From Mactra quadrangularis (lineage: Eukaryota; Mollusca; Bivalvia; Venerida; Mactridae): a stretch of 64,000 nt of DNA. Below, piece by piece: positions 47,588-59,283 of this stretch (positions within the stretch are counted from its first letter, which is position 1; each line of letters opens with the position of its first letter). The position numbers and the translations under genes were made by a program. The stretch covers positions 26,810,468-26,874,467 of the forward strand of contig CM046299.1 in NCBI GenBank assembly GCA_025267735.1, given 5' to 3'. The notes beneath the pieces were generated by a model. It had not been told where the DNA came from. It saw only the letters and a program-made list of their open reading frames with translations, and did not search any database.

Positions 47588-48042
47588 ATCCCCGTTAATT
47601 TAAATACTCATTGCATTTTTATGTACTCATTAACAATAATCAAGTATTTAAATCAGCGAGGTAATGCCTCAGTCCCATAAAATCGTGGCTTGTTGCGGAC
47701 CCGTGCGTATGCCGTGGGAAGCCTTGCGTATTAAGGTTACGGTACGCACATTGCACAAAACAACACACCCGTACTGAGCCGTAGATGGAAGATATGCAAG
47801 TTTAATCCATACTCGGCCACGATTTTGTTCACGATTTGACTTTGAAACTGATACGTGTATCAAGGGCTTATCTCACGGGCCCTGGTAAAAACGTAACAGT
47901 CCGTACGGGTACGCAAGAGTTCGTACGGGTCCTTGCAGAGCTTGATCGCACGGCGCCCGTACGGTGCCCTCACGGCTATTTTTATGTTTGTGGGACTGTA
48001 GCTTAATGTATGCGCCACTGACAGTTAAATAAATTTTAACAA
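47588..48042. mobile_element. Repeat family Q copy interrupted by a 329-bp element
   Basis: Left part ends 'AAATCAGCGAGGTAATG' (to about 47666); right part resumes 'TAATGTATGCGCCACTGACA' (about 48004). In uninterrupted relatives (43446-43605, 49072-49180, 62749-62990) these two strings are contiguous. Confidence 0.6.
47670..47998. mobile_element. 329-bp GC-rich MITE with CAGTCCCA ends
   Basis: Inverted ends CAGTCCCATAAAA and CAGTCCCACAAAC. Distinctly GC-rich interior with repeated CCGTACGG-type motifs. TAATG lies on both sides and may be the target duplication. Confidence 0.65.
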
Positions 48043-48423
48043 TGCTCAGACTTTAAAAATATATTTTAGAATAACTTTTTCACTATAAAGACTATCTTGT
48101 GAGAAACGTCGCCGGTGTTTTATTCAGTAACAAACCATAACTACCACAACAAGTGGAAGTTAAATTGAAAGGCGTCTCTAGAGGTAAAAGTGTTAGAAAA
48201 GACTCAAAGCCCTCAAAGTTTGTGTGTTATATTTGTTACATCATTACATCATTAAAGTGTTACGTTCCAATTTTGTACCAGATACTATCTTATAATGTGA
48301 ATATTCAATTTACTATGAAGTGAGAAAAGTTTGAAATTCTTCAACTATCAGAGTTATAATGTATCAGACAACAGGAATGAGATTGTAGTAACAATACTTG
48401 CCAAATAGATTGTTTAAATTGTT

Positions 48424-48800
48424 CTAGTGCAGGAAGGGAGGGGGAGAGGGGGTGAATGAATGGGGAAGGGGTTGAGAGGAAGGAAGATAAGAGACGGGGA
48501 GAGGTGTGAAAGAGAGAGAGGAGAAAAGAGGAGAGAGACAAGACGAGCGACGGGGGGAGGGTAAGCGGTCGAGAGACAGGGGAGAGGGCGAATGAGCGAA
48601 GAATGAAAAAGAGTGGAGGAAGAAAAGAAATTGAAAAGAAATGGGAACTACAAAAGAGGAGGGAGACAAGGCGAGAGACAAGGGAAAAGTGGAGAGAGAG
48701 CGAGAGAGCGAAGAATAAAATAGAGAGGAGAGAGAGCGACGAGAGACAGAAAGAGAGCGAATAATAAATGAGAGTAAATAAAGAAATGGGCGGACAGAGA
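48424..48800. repeat. Polypurine (GA-rich) low-complexity tract
   Basis: About 370 bp of nearly uninterrupted purines on the plus strand (GAGAGA, GGGAGG, GAAAGA). Long pyrimidine-strand reading frames here are composition artefacts. Confidence 0.9.
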
Positions 48801-49071
48801 GGGTTGTAGAAGAAACGGATATACATGTAGATATAGGATTAGGACGTTCAATTGTTACTTTACTCTATGCCATGTTTTGTTGAATTAAGTTTACGTTTCT
48901 TACACAATATCTAGATGGTTATATTCCTGCCCCTTTATTTTTATTTTTTGATTATTTTTAATTTTATTATTGTTAAATTTTATGCAACTGTATGGCCATT
49001 TTTTTAATTTTACATATTTGATTTTATCATTGATAAATTCTATTCATCTGTCGGTGATGCATATAATAACA

Positions 49072-49180
49072 CAGCTGATTTTAACACTGGATTATGAATA
49101 GTGAGTACACTAATAATGTGGCGAATATTTAAATCAGTGGGGGTAATGTATATGCCACTGACAGTTAAATAAAAAATAGC
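49072..49180. mobile_element. Repeat family Q copy
   Basis: 'CAGCTGATTTTAACACTGG' at the left, 'AATATTTAAATCAGTGGGGG' and 'TATGCCACTGACAGTTAAAT' at the right. Confidence 0.55.
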
Positions 49181-49461
49181 AATTCATTTTATACTTTCTC
49201 ATATAGCTCTTCACTTTGTAAAGATTGACTAAAAACATTTATTATTGGTTTCCGTCTTGAAACGGACAGTGGCAAAAAGAATGTAACATTTGTTTTAACC
49301 AATAAAAAACGGTGAAATGTAGCAATTAATTATGAGCTTGTATATATATATATTACTTTTCTACATTACAAAATACTCAAAACTAAAAGTCATTTCAGGA
49401 ATGATGAGTATGTTGACAGACTGCAGTGATATAATATGTTTACCGGCATTAATCCTAACAA

Positions 49462-49496
49462 AAATACACACACACCTGTATATATATATATATATT
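49462..49496. repeat. (CA)n-(TA)n dinucleotide tract
   Basis: CACACACAC followed by TATATATATATATA. Confidence 0.85.
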
Positions 49497-49813
49497 CACA
49501 TTCTCGATTATGTGTGTTCACATGCAACAATAAACAACATATCCTATAGTATAAATATTATACGAGTCAGGTTTTTTGCCATCGTTTAACTTGGCATCAC
49601 ATTCAAATTCATCAACGCAATTGAATTGAAATTTTTTATCAACGTTATTTTGTCTCAACATGCAATAAAGAAATCTAAACATAATCAAAGAAGAATTGTT
49701 TAATTAATCAAATGTCATTTTAACTACGACAAAAATAAAGAAAAATCAATATTAATTCATGAAACGATCAAAGTCTTGTTTTTACTTTCATCGTCAGTAA
49801 TAGATTATATTAA

Positions 49814-50162
49814 AGGTACTCATTCCCAGATTTCAACTTGAATATCAACTTTTTCTAAAACTATCAAAATTGTATGGAAATATATTTGAAAGCAGGCAAG
49901 CAGTGTTTTGATAATGACAATTTTAGTGCAAATTGACATACAACTACAAATGATGGTGTTTCATGCAGTAAAAATATCTACCCCCGTATGTCACGGTATA
50001 GACACTTTTTAGTGCATTTTTTGTGACTTATTGTATATTTCTTCCAACATTTAGGTCAGTTTGTCTTATAATAAAAAGAAATATTTTGTTGACATAATTA
50101 CAGACACTGAATGGTTTTTTGAAATTATAGAAAAAATAAATCAAATGTGTGAACTAGTACCT
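49814..50162 (+). mobile_element. TTAA-flanked MITE, family T, copy 2
   Basis: Closely similar along its whole length to the copy at 8082-8421, with TTAA at 49810-49813 and 50163-50166. Shared internal landmarks include 'GCAAATTGACATACAACTAC' and 'GTATGTCACGG'. Confidence 0.8.
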
Positions 50163-50169
50163 TTAAGTA

Positions 50170-51930
50170 CAATAGACTAAAATAGAGAAAGAGTAACGTT
50201 CATTTTGGAACTTTAAAAATGGTCATCAGAAACCGCAAAAAAAAAATTATTGTAATTCACGAATATATATTTTTTAATATTATTGTGAAATATTTTAATC
50301 TCCATTACGGTCTATTATCAATTTTCAGCCCATCGACTAATTTTTAAGAGCCAATTATTGTTATTTGTTTTGGTTTAGAACCGCAAAAATCTTATTTGAA
50401 TGATCTATATTATACACGGGTGAGTACAAAAATAAATTATGGACTCTTAGTGCAAAGAAAAACACATTTTTCTCAAAGTTTGAAGTTCAGATCTGAGGTA
50501 TTAACCGTACAACTCAAGCTAATATCTACTGACCATTACTAAATTATTAAATAATATACACTCCAACCAAAGCTTAATGAAAAGAAGACTTCCGGACAAA
50601 GGGCACTTAAATTCCTACAGCGGAAATGCTTTTGAAATTGATTGAGAACAACGAACATCGGTATAAAAATGTTAGCGTCTATAACTTGTCACTTGTTCTT
50701 ATAAAAAAAGAAAAAAATACATGCTAGTTTATTTACAATTTAAAACACAGATTAAACCTTACTATTTATCTCTTTTGTTAATTGTGTGATCACAGACAAT
50801 TATCAATCTCAAATAGAATAATTATTTTATTTGGAGAAGTGGTGGTAAGTATGGGAGACAAAAATTGACATTAGACATACTCGTAATAATGATTTTACTG
50901 ATTGTGGCTTGTAACTTAATAAAAGCAAGACGTGCGTTTAAATACCAGAAAACACACTCTCAGGGTCTACGAATCCGAGACGAACTTCATTATTATTATT
51001 CTTTTGTTCCAATCATATTCAAAGAATGTTTTAACTGTATCAACGTGTGTCAATTATATATTTTGGATGAATATGTTCATTTTTAGAAATAAATGTGTTT
51101 AAACTAAACCAAGTATTAAATTTTATTAGAAATTTTCATTATGTCAAATTGGTGATAGAGAGCAGAGCAGAACAGAACATACATGTACATGACTGTTTAA
51201 TCACTCTTAATGAAATGAACGTTCAAAATTTGTCAGATATTTTTATTTCATACATGTTTATTTTGTATTTTTAAACAGATATAATTATGTACAACTTATA
51301 TATGACGTAATTGTCTCGCATATAATGTCATTATGACAACTTTTATATTTTCACTGCGGTGAAAAATTATAAGAAAAATAATTCATCAATATTTTCACCG
51401 TTATTTTTATTCAATAAAACGATGTTTTTATCGTGTATCATTAAAATAACGATTAAGTAAAAAAATACCATTTAATCTAAAAACTTCGAATCATTTTTAT
51501 GTAAAAAAAAATGAAATCAGTTGATAACAATTTAACTTACCATATATTATGTAAATTTTCAATATATCAGTTATTTATCCACTTCTGTAAAACCGTCCCT
51601 GAAATCGTTTGAAGATTTTGAAGAAGTTCTTAAATTAACCAAGTTTGTGATGTTTAATACATTGAAGGACCTACTTAAAATTCACTGACCACTTGATTAA
51701 GATCCTTGACCACTTCATTGCATAAAACCACAAAAATTAAAATTTTTATCCACAATTAATGTAAATAAATGTTCGCGTTTAAAATTATCACAGTACTAAC
51801 AAGTGCCCCCCTACTTCAAGTTTTTTACTGTCAATTTGTTTAAACTAAACTATCTCAATGATCAACACTTGATCGACGATTTGAATGATTTTCAGATTAA
51901 ACCGATAAACCCACCCTCTATCATGGATTG
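50170..51930. other. Unannotated upstream flank
   Basis: Very AT-rich, no supportable gene or repeat. Confidence 0.5.
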
Positions 51931-51935
51931 ATTTA

Positions 51936-52180
51936 ACTCAATGTTATGAGGTATTAGACATTTTTCATCGGGTATCAACTCTTATAGCGTGTGCCACTGT
52001 ACGGGAGCTTGGGTACAACATCTTTAATACAGGTAACTTCAGAAAATGTAGTCTACTTTATTAACTCAATGTTATGAGGTATTAGACATTTTTTCATCGG
52101 GTATCAACTCTTATAGCGTGTGCCACTTTACGGGAGCTTGGGTACATCATCTTTAATAAAGGTAACTTCATAAACTTTGT
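51936..52180. repeat. 128-bp tandem duplication
   Basis: 'ATGTTATGAGGTATTAGACA' at 51941 and 52069; the two copies differ at few positions through 'CGGGAGCTTGGGTAC'. Confidence 0.85.
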
Positions 52181-52585
52181 TCTACATCATTATACGATGG
52201 ATATTAATGCTACTTGTTCACTTATTTCATCTAAAATCGATTGCATAGTGCTCTTAGGGGATGAGAGTAAAATGAACACTACTTTTTCAATAATCAAGAA
52301 AAATTGGACATATGTTTCAATTCTTAATTCTCCGAAATAAAACTTGGCATACTTGTAACCGAGGAAGTAAATGGACATTTGATAAACCAAACTCAATTAA
52401 ATGAGGGTTATTTTGAATGACAAACCATCTCGTACCACCTTTTTAAAAATATGTTGCAGTTCAGTAGAAGATGATATCTCACACTTATTCCTTTTAGTTA
52501 TAATATCAAAAGGGTGCATGCATTGGATGGCCCTCTGCAGAAGAGCTCAATAAAACTTTTAGTTCTAGAAAGAGTTGTCAGTTCA

Positions 52586-52800
52586 CTTATCCCCTTTTAG
52601 CAAACATATTTTAACAAAGGTCAGAGTGAATGTGGTACATGTACTAATTTCCTCTAAGCAAACATATTTTAACAAAGGTCAGAGTGAATGTTGTACTAAA
52701 TTCCTCTAAGCAAACGTATTTTAATAAAGGCCAGGGGGTATGTAGTAGTTTTCCCTTTTAGCATACATATTTCAATAAAGGTCATGGAGAAGATTGTAGT
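52586..52800. repeat. Minisatellite, four units of 51-58 bp
   Basis: Repeated core 'AGCAAACATATTTTAACAAA' + GGTCAGAGTGAATGT starts near 52600, 52658, 52710 and 52761. Divergence increases to the right. Confidence 0.75.
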
Positions 52801-52825
52801 TATAACCGTTTTACTATTTGAAAAT

Positions 52826-53623
52826 GAGCTGATTTCAATTATCACCTTTTAGCAGCACTATGTCATGGAAATGTCATTCTCTTATAAATATTTCAAAATT
52901 GCATAGAACCATTAAAAAATTGGAAACAGAAAGGTAGTGTTATGTAATGATAATGTCATGATTTTAGTACGGTCATTTTACTTTAATTCAGGGATTTTAC
53001 ATAACAGGGATTTGTAACGATAAGTAAATGTAATGGATTTTCATCAAATTTCACTGTCGTCGCTATTATTTCGGCCAATACGGAAAACAAGTATAACAAG
53101 TTTAAATAAAGATATTCACATGAAACTTTGTACCAGTTCCATTCAAATTGACATAAATGTTAGTAAAAATGTGTTTCTAGATGATTTTGAGGTAAATTAC
53201 GCTCACAGACTGTTTCACAAAATTATGCATTTTTTCACCGATCCGCCAATTAAAGTCCTCATTTACAGCACATAGGGTCATATTTTCGGTCATAAGTTCA
53301 ACAATTTTTTGTCAAAAACTTCAGAAACATTCACAAGTTGCATGAAAGACATGTACAAAAACATAAATCAAGTTTTTAAACTCTGGAATAGTTTGTACAG
53401 CCTGCTTCAGCCAGTAATAGAAAGTGACGACCGTGAAAATTAAAAAAAGCACTTCGTTACAAATCCCTGTTATATAGAATCCCTGTTTAATTGTATACTT
53501 CTCTAAGACTATAGGTCAGTTGACCTTACAGTATTTAGAATACATTTTCGTAACCCGATTACAGACACTGAAAAGTAATTTCAAAAAGTATATAAAAATG
53601 ATCAGATCTGCGAACGAGTATCT
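52826..53623 (+). mobile_element. MITE, family T, copy 4, interrupted by another element
   Basis: Left part 52826-52988 and right part 53493-53623 align with the two halves of family T; the right end is AGTATCT followed by TTAA at 53624-53627. It is split by the 497-bp element at 52989-53485. The left end is diverged and approximate. Confidence 0.6.
52989..53485. mobile_element. 497-bp CAGGGATT-ended non-autonomous element, nested in a MITE
   Basis: Inverted repeats of about 32 bp start CAGGGATTTTACATAACAGG at the left and CAGGGATTCTATATAACAGG from the right, and continue through GGATTTGTAACGA. A 7-bp direct duplication TTTAATT flanks it (52982-52988 and 53486-53492). The CAGGG start is hAT-like, although hAT normally duplicates 8 bp. 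An 80-codon open frame inside (53033-53275) has no recognisable domain. Confidence 0.8.
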
Positions 53624-53814
53624 TTAATAAACTAATTATAGCGTTAATATGTTGCTGGCAGTTGATGAGTTGACTGTGTTGTGTGTTATATTTGAAACAG
53701 AACTAAACTGTTCTTTTCTTTTGCTGGAATTAAGATTAGGGTTATTACGGTATATTTTATTTATCCGTTTGTGGTATTCTCGTACTTAAGATATACATTC
53801 AGTCGACCGGCTAT

Positions 53815-54012
53815 AGCTAAGCCCACGATGGCAATATCAAGTGATTAAGATATCAAAAATGCTTCGGTGACTAGAAAAAAACCCAGTAAAAATCCGACTG
53901 TACTTAGAGTTTTAGAGAGCTGTAAGTATTTCAAGTCTTGTCAGATTTACATAATACCTACACGAGGCTAAACAGAAAAATGTATACTTTTTGTTGCGCA
54001 TTATATCTCCAA
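53815..54012 (-). repeat. Dispersed repeat family R, copy 2
   Basis: Antisense relative of 15190-15372, sharing GCGCAACAAAAAGTATACA, 'GTAAATCTGACAAGACTTG' and 'GATATTGCCATCGTG'. Confidence 0.6.
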
Positions 54013-54159
54013 CGCTAGTTATATATTTTTTGCAAACACACTGGAATACCTGCAAACGGTTTTCCTATCAGAAAAGGAACAACGACCTGTTACTTTAGCA
54101 CGCTGACTAGGAATAGTTTTGCAGGATGTTAACAAAACGTATAAAACTTTATACATGTA

Positions 54160-54475
54160 CGTTGTATAACCACCGTGTAAGTTGGTAGCACATAAGTTTA
54201 CTGATCGAGGAGTCGTAGATTCGATACCTGGGTGGATATTTATTTCATCGTTATTTGGCATTCACGAGGCACCGGTATAAGTCGTAAATGTCTAATAAAA
54301 CTCACCGAATAAACCCCTTACTGAAATTTTAACAATAATGTCAATTTTTCTCCAATAATAAGATACATGGAGAGGTTGCGGCCTTGTGGAAGGGTAGGGT
54401 ATCACCAGGTTAGGTGAACTGGCCATCGTAGGATGTCTTCAACTGTGCTAACACAGCGTTAAACAGAGTGTCATA
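54160..54475 (+). mobile_element. SINE family C copy
   Basis: It has a diverged tRNA-like head (GTAAGTTGGTAGCAC, then GATTCGATACCTGGG), 'GCGGCCTTGTGGAAGGGTAG' and 'GCTAACACAGCGTTAAAC'. It contains about 60 bp between head and body that other copies lack. Confidence 0.65.
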
Positions 54476-54479
54476 TGAG

Positions 54480-55460
54480 TGCCACTTCAAGACTCATCAA
54501 CTTCATGTATATGCAGCTGGTATGAATAAAATACAAACTATGGATGACGTTTAGTGAACTAGACTGTAGCTATAAGTCGGGTATATAGTAAACAATTTTG
54601 ATTACTTTATATCACAATATATCATTTAGAAACAAGCATATAAATACTCAGTCATGGTCAATTAACCGTACATCTACTGGATGACAAAATTACCATTTTT
54701 CTTAATAAACAGGGTAGATTGTCGTATGACAACAATTTAGAATTGTTCCAGTATTAGTCATTCTATCAGTTTTAATAGAGCATAGGCATGAATGATACTT
54801 CACTCAATTACCTAGTCACACGTTTATATAATTTTATAGCCTTTTGAAGTTGAACTGTCAATCCCGATTTTTGGAGTATTAAAATACATTTAGTTTCCAT
54901 GGAATTAATCGTCTTAATACGTCTACTCTTGGTAGTAATAAATAGTAGTTTTCTCCGTATGGAAATTGCTTTCGGCTTCCGCAATATGAAATCAGAATAA
55001 ACTATTCGCAAAAAGGACACACCTAGATTAAGCGTTGGACGGAACCCTTAATCTATGACCGAAGATCGGTCACTGACAGTTTGAAATTTCGAGTTTGAAG
55101 TTTTAAAAAAAATTATGCCCAATTGTAATACACGTACGAGTTACAAACATGTATAACTTGAGCTGTTAAGATGATGTTATGTTACTGGTGCAAAGCTCGA
55201 ATAATTAAATCGCTGGCCAAATTGTAAGTATGGGATGCCTTTGTCGCGTATGCAAACTATGAAAGCATAGTTATTTCTTAATGATGCATTTGTTTAAAAC
55301 TTTCTGAACAGAATGGTACAAAATAATCAAAACTTAATCATGTTTTCTTCAATTATGTATTGCAGTTAAAAATTTCCCCCCGAATCTGATATGGAACTCC
55401 GAAATGAATGTAAATCGGTAAAGGAACGCTGCTATGTTAGCGAAGTGAGAAAGACATTTT
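54480..55460. other. Unannotated upstream flank
   Basis: No supportable gene or repeat family. Confidence 0.5.
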
Positions 55461-55462
55461 AT

Positions 55463-55742
55463 TGGGTTTAACGCGGTAGCAACACTTTGTATAGGTTATA
55501 TCACAGCGGTCAGGCAACCAACTCACCATTCCTGGAGAGGCTAAATCTCTGGAGTTAGCTGTTAGCTAGGTACTGGCGCATATTTATGTTACTGACTAAC
55601 TACTGCTATGCATGTTTACTAATCAGTAGTAGGAGGAATAATGACTGTAAAATTATTTCATGACCATGAAATTATGCGCCGTCTGGGCATCGAACCCACG
55701 ACTACTGGTGTGCTTCCAAGTGAGCAAGCAGGACGGCTTTAC
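55463..55742 (-). mobile_element. SINE family D copy
   Basis: Full-length: head near 55700 with box B 'GGTTCGATGCCCAGACGG', centre 'GGTGAGTTGGTTGCCTGACC' and end 'GCTACCGCGTTAAACCC'. Confidence 0.7.
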
Positions 55743-55854
55743 AAGTTATTTAAAACATAGTTACATTTTATAACTAACATTATGTTATATAAATGTTAGT
55801 CGAAAAAGGAACGCTGCTATGTAAGTGATGAGAGAGTCAGAAAAACAAACTTGG

Positions 55855-56130
55855 CAGGAGCGAATCTAGGGTTTTTTTTCTAGGGGGGTCCGAACTTTTC
55901 AAGGGGGTCCGAACCTCGAACCAGAACCACATTATACACATTTTGCAGAAAAAATGCAGCATATTGATAATGAAAATTACATAACTAGTAAGTATTTGTT
56001 AAGCACCGAGAAAAATTGCTTCATGCTAATTAAAATGACTTACAGGCAAGAAATACACGAATGGACAGGTACATTTTCCAAATTCTAGGGGGTCCGGACC
56101 CCCCTGACCCCCCTGCTGAATCCGCCCATG
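55855..56130. mobile_element. 276-bp MITE, family G, copy 2
   Basis: Same family as 40943-41227, sharing 'AAAATTGCTTCATGCTA' and 'GGACAGGTACATTTT'. Flanked by CTTGG (55850-55854 and 56131-56135), a second independent 5-bp duplication. Confidence 0.75.
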
Positions 56131-56710
56131 CTTGGTATAATAATTATATAATGAAAATAAACGTTATACGCTAGTTTTATCAAATCGTCCTAGACAGAAA
56201 GTTTCATATAACCCAATGTTTGCATGGCGGAGGGTTAACGTCAGTTTACAGCTGTATTATGTAAGTGAAAATACTCTAATAAAACTGCTAGCAGATTGAA
56301 ATTGACAGAGAAATTAAATGACATGTTTGGAAACAGTAGCCAGGTACATTGTGTCGTACAATATGGATCTAATGACATGGTAGCATTCATTGAGGCCGGT
56401 GATAAAACACAATAAACTTGCATCTTGAACCTGGCTTCTATACAATTAAAGATTTATATCAAACTTGGTCTGTATTGGGTTACAGTGTTCATCACAAATG
56501 ATTACTACTTGTCAGGAACGATTAAATTGTTATTCAAGATCTTTGACTTGAGGCAGATTTTTATTCTGACAAATTACTATGGTTTAATTTCTTAATTTCA
56601 GAAACTAAGACGGAGGGGAGAGTTATCGGACTGATTGATGCAGTAAAATGGAATGATAATTCGTTTAATAGTACGAACCTTAATTCCTAAATTTTCATTG
56701 ATATACAGTG

Positions 56711-56950
56711 TAACCTGAAAAATACGAAACCTGAAAAATACGAAGCCAGGAAAACACGAAACCTGACAAAATCGAAACCTGGAAATCAAAGACCTTAAAA
56801 GTTTTAAAATTTGTAATCTGAAAAGTCCCAAACCTGAAAACTTGAAAAAAAACGAAACCTGAAAAACCTAAAGCTTTGATGAATCTGAAACCTTAAAAAC
56901 ATGAAATCAGAAACTGAAAATTTTCAGAACTTGGAAAATCCAAATTTCTC
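56711..56950. repeat. Degenerate minisatellite, about 16-bp unit
   Basis: Units of the type CGAAACCTGAAAAATA recur about 14 times, becoming irregular to the right. Confidence 0.7.
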
Positions 56951-57219
56951 TGAATTCCAAACGTTTTTTAGGCATGCGAATGCGAAACAAACCGTCAAAA
57001 TCCTAGGACCCGGTACAATTCGTATTTGATGCTCTGTCCAAAATATGTTTAGATTATGCAGGTTTCTGTGTATAATCCCACTTTTAGCTTATATGTAATT
57101 AAGGAACAATAAAAAGGTTAGATCAACAATAAAGGGTCAGTGGTTATCATTGTCAGTTGTAATTGTCTTCCAATCGTGAATTTTTGTGAAATTAGTGTTC
57201 AGAGAATGGATTTTCTTTT

Positions 57220-57395
57220 TTTTTGGTTGGCTTTAACGTCGTAGCAATACCTACTATCGATCACCGTACCTGGAAAGGCTAAATCTCTGGATTTATAGCT
57301 GTTAATCATTTACTTGGCGCAAACTTCTGTCAGTGGCTAACAACTGTCACACATGATTGAGAACCATTGGTAGGAGTGAGAATGACCAAAGACAG
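57220..57395 (-). mobile_element. SINE family D copy, head lost
   Basis: It retains the 3' end (TTGCTACGACGTTAAAGCC) and centre (CAGAAGTTTGCGCCAAG). The tRNA-like head is missing. Confidence 0.6.
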
Positions 57396-57939
57396 AAGAG
57401 GCAATGTATGGACATTCAATTTCGACCATCAAAATCGATGCTCTTAATAACTGAACAGTCTTAATACAGGGACATTTTTCTTCTCAAATTTAGCATTTAA
57501 GACTAAAAAATGTAAAACAAATTGTATTATTTGGCGATAACTAAGCTGGTCTTTATAGCAGTACCTAACTGTTTAAGGCTCTGCTTCGTTAAAAGCGTCT
57601 CTTTAATGTATTAATTTCATCATTTTACTAAATAAACTCAAATACAACAATACAAACATGGATACAAATACACTATCATCTCTAGAAATCTACATGTACT
57701 TCATGTACGAGGGGTGATCCAGAAATTCGTGGACACCTTGCACTGATGATAAAAAAGTAACAAAGCAAATCACATAAACTTCTAGAATCTTGTTAAGTAA
57801 GCATCTGTCGGCAAAGTCTCAAAATATTGTAATGATTGGACCAGAATTAATGATTCTGCACTATTTTATATACATAGACATGACAAAACACGGTGCAGCT
57901 TACGACGTCACAAACGACGTTATGTTATATCATAAGAAG

Positions 57940-58474
57940 GGGAGCCGGACAGAAGGTCCCATGGACAAAAAGTCCGATTTCATTTTTGACAGGAGTGGAC
58001 AAAAAGTCCCATGCAGTTTTGCCACCGTGGACAAAAAGTCCAATCTAAGTTTTACAGGGGTGGACAAATAGTCCCATGCAGTTTTGCCACCCTGGACAAA
58101 AAGTCCCATATCAGTTTGACAGGAGTGGACAAAAAGTCCCATCTCAACTTTTTTATGTCTTAAATTTTTGTTACCTTATCTGAAATTTACATTCATTTGC
58201 TATATTTCATGCTGCTTATACTTCGTATTGAATGTAGTACTTCTTGAATTTATTCTTTCATTTGCTATCATATAAGCAATATTATCCTTTCATGCTGTAA
58301 ATATTTTTTCATGTCATTAAGGAAGTGCTTTTAGATTCTATGTTAAATTTTCATTAGCCATCAGATGTGCTTTTTCCATCCAATAAATGTATTTCATGTC
58401 TTTAATCTAGTATTTTGGTACCTATTTTGGTAGACATGGGACTTTTGTCCATGGGACCTTTTGTCCTACCATCC
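57940..58474. mobile_element. 535-bp inverted-repeat element with internal minisatellite and 8-bp target duplication
   Basis: Ends share 'AAGGTCCCATGGACAAAA' in inverted orientation and are flanked by ATAAGAAG (57932-57939 and 58475-58482; possibly 9 bp including a preceding C). The left third holds about five copies of a roughly 41-bp unit containing GGACAAAAAGTCC, which is itself a small palindrome. An 8-9 bp duplication fits hAT- or Mutator-like insertion. Confidence 0.75.
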
Positions 58475-58987
58475 ATAAGAAGTAATATACGTTACCGTTT
58501 TGCCTTAAAACTTTTCAAGGTATTCCCCTTTAACCTGCACACATTTTTCATGGCGGCGGACCCAGTCTCTAAATGTACTCCTGGCTGAATAATGACAGTA
58601 TGCATTGGGTGGCTCCTCTCAACTCGTCCAGATTGTCAAAACGTCTCCCTCTCAACTCTTTCTTTAACCTGCGAAACAAGGCGAAATCTGAACAGATTGG
58701 TGCGGTAGAACGTCACGTTATGGAGATACACACTATGTCTACGAATTTCTGGATCAACCCTCGTATAAAATATTGCCTCATACAAGTTACCAATTTAGGT
58801 TTTAAATAACAAAGGTGATAACGATAGACTCATGATTATAACCTTTAAACTATAATATCATTTCTCTAATTACAACATTTTAACTATTATCAACTTTGTA
58901 TCTTTATGTGCTAATTTTTTATCCACATATGTTTTCTTTTACTATTGCTAAAATAGAAGTTGTTTTTACTTTTGCAGAATATTTGAA

Positions 58988-59215
58988 TTTAACCCGAAGC
59001 AACACGGTGTATATGTCATACTATATTGCGGCGGTCAGTCAACCTACTCACCGTTTCTGGAAAGGCTGAATCTCGGTATTAAGCTGTTAACCAGCCACTA
59101 CTCACATACTTCGTCAGTGACCGACAACTGTCCTAAATGATTTAGAATTAGTGGTAGGAGTGAGAAAGGTTGTAGATATTATTTCCTGACCAAATTCCAG
59201 GAAAGTATGCTAAGT
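58988..59215 (-). mobile_element. SINE family D copy, head lost
   Basis: It retains the centre 'GGTGAGTAGGTTGACTGACC' and the diverged 3' end 'GTTGCTTCGGGTTAAATTC'. The tRNA-like head is missing. Confidence 0.6.
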
Positions 59216-59283
59216 CATATTACATGAGATTCGTTTTACTCACTTTACAGTCTCTTTGTTCAGCACGATAGAAGATTTCGTTT

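Noticed and set aside
48341..48851. Overlapping minus-strand frames of 67-161 codons, Ser/Leu-rich
   Set aside because: They are produced by the GA-rich polypurine tract read on the pyrimidine strand; composition only.
52586..52800. CRISPR-like array of short repeats
   Set aside because: Repeats vary in sequence and spacing (51-58 bp), there are no distinct spacers or cas genes, and the genome is eukaryotic. It is a minisatellite.
53033..53275. 80-codon frame within the CAGGGATT element
   Set aside because: No transposase motif; too short to be an autonomous element protein. Could be a fossil fragment but cannot be supported.
57930..58142. Repetitive short frame rich in Leu-Ser/Phe-Val repeats
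   Set aside because: It is a translation of the GGACAAAAAGTCC minisatellite inside an inverted-repeat element.
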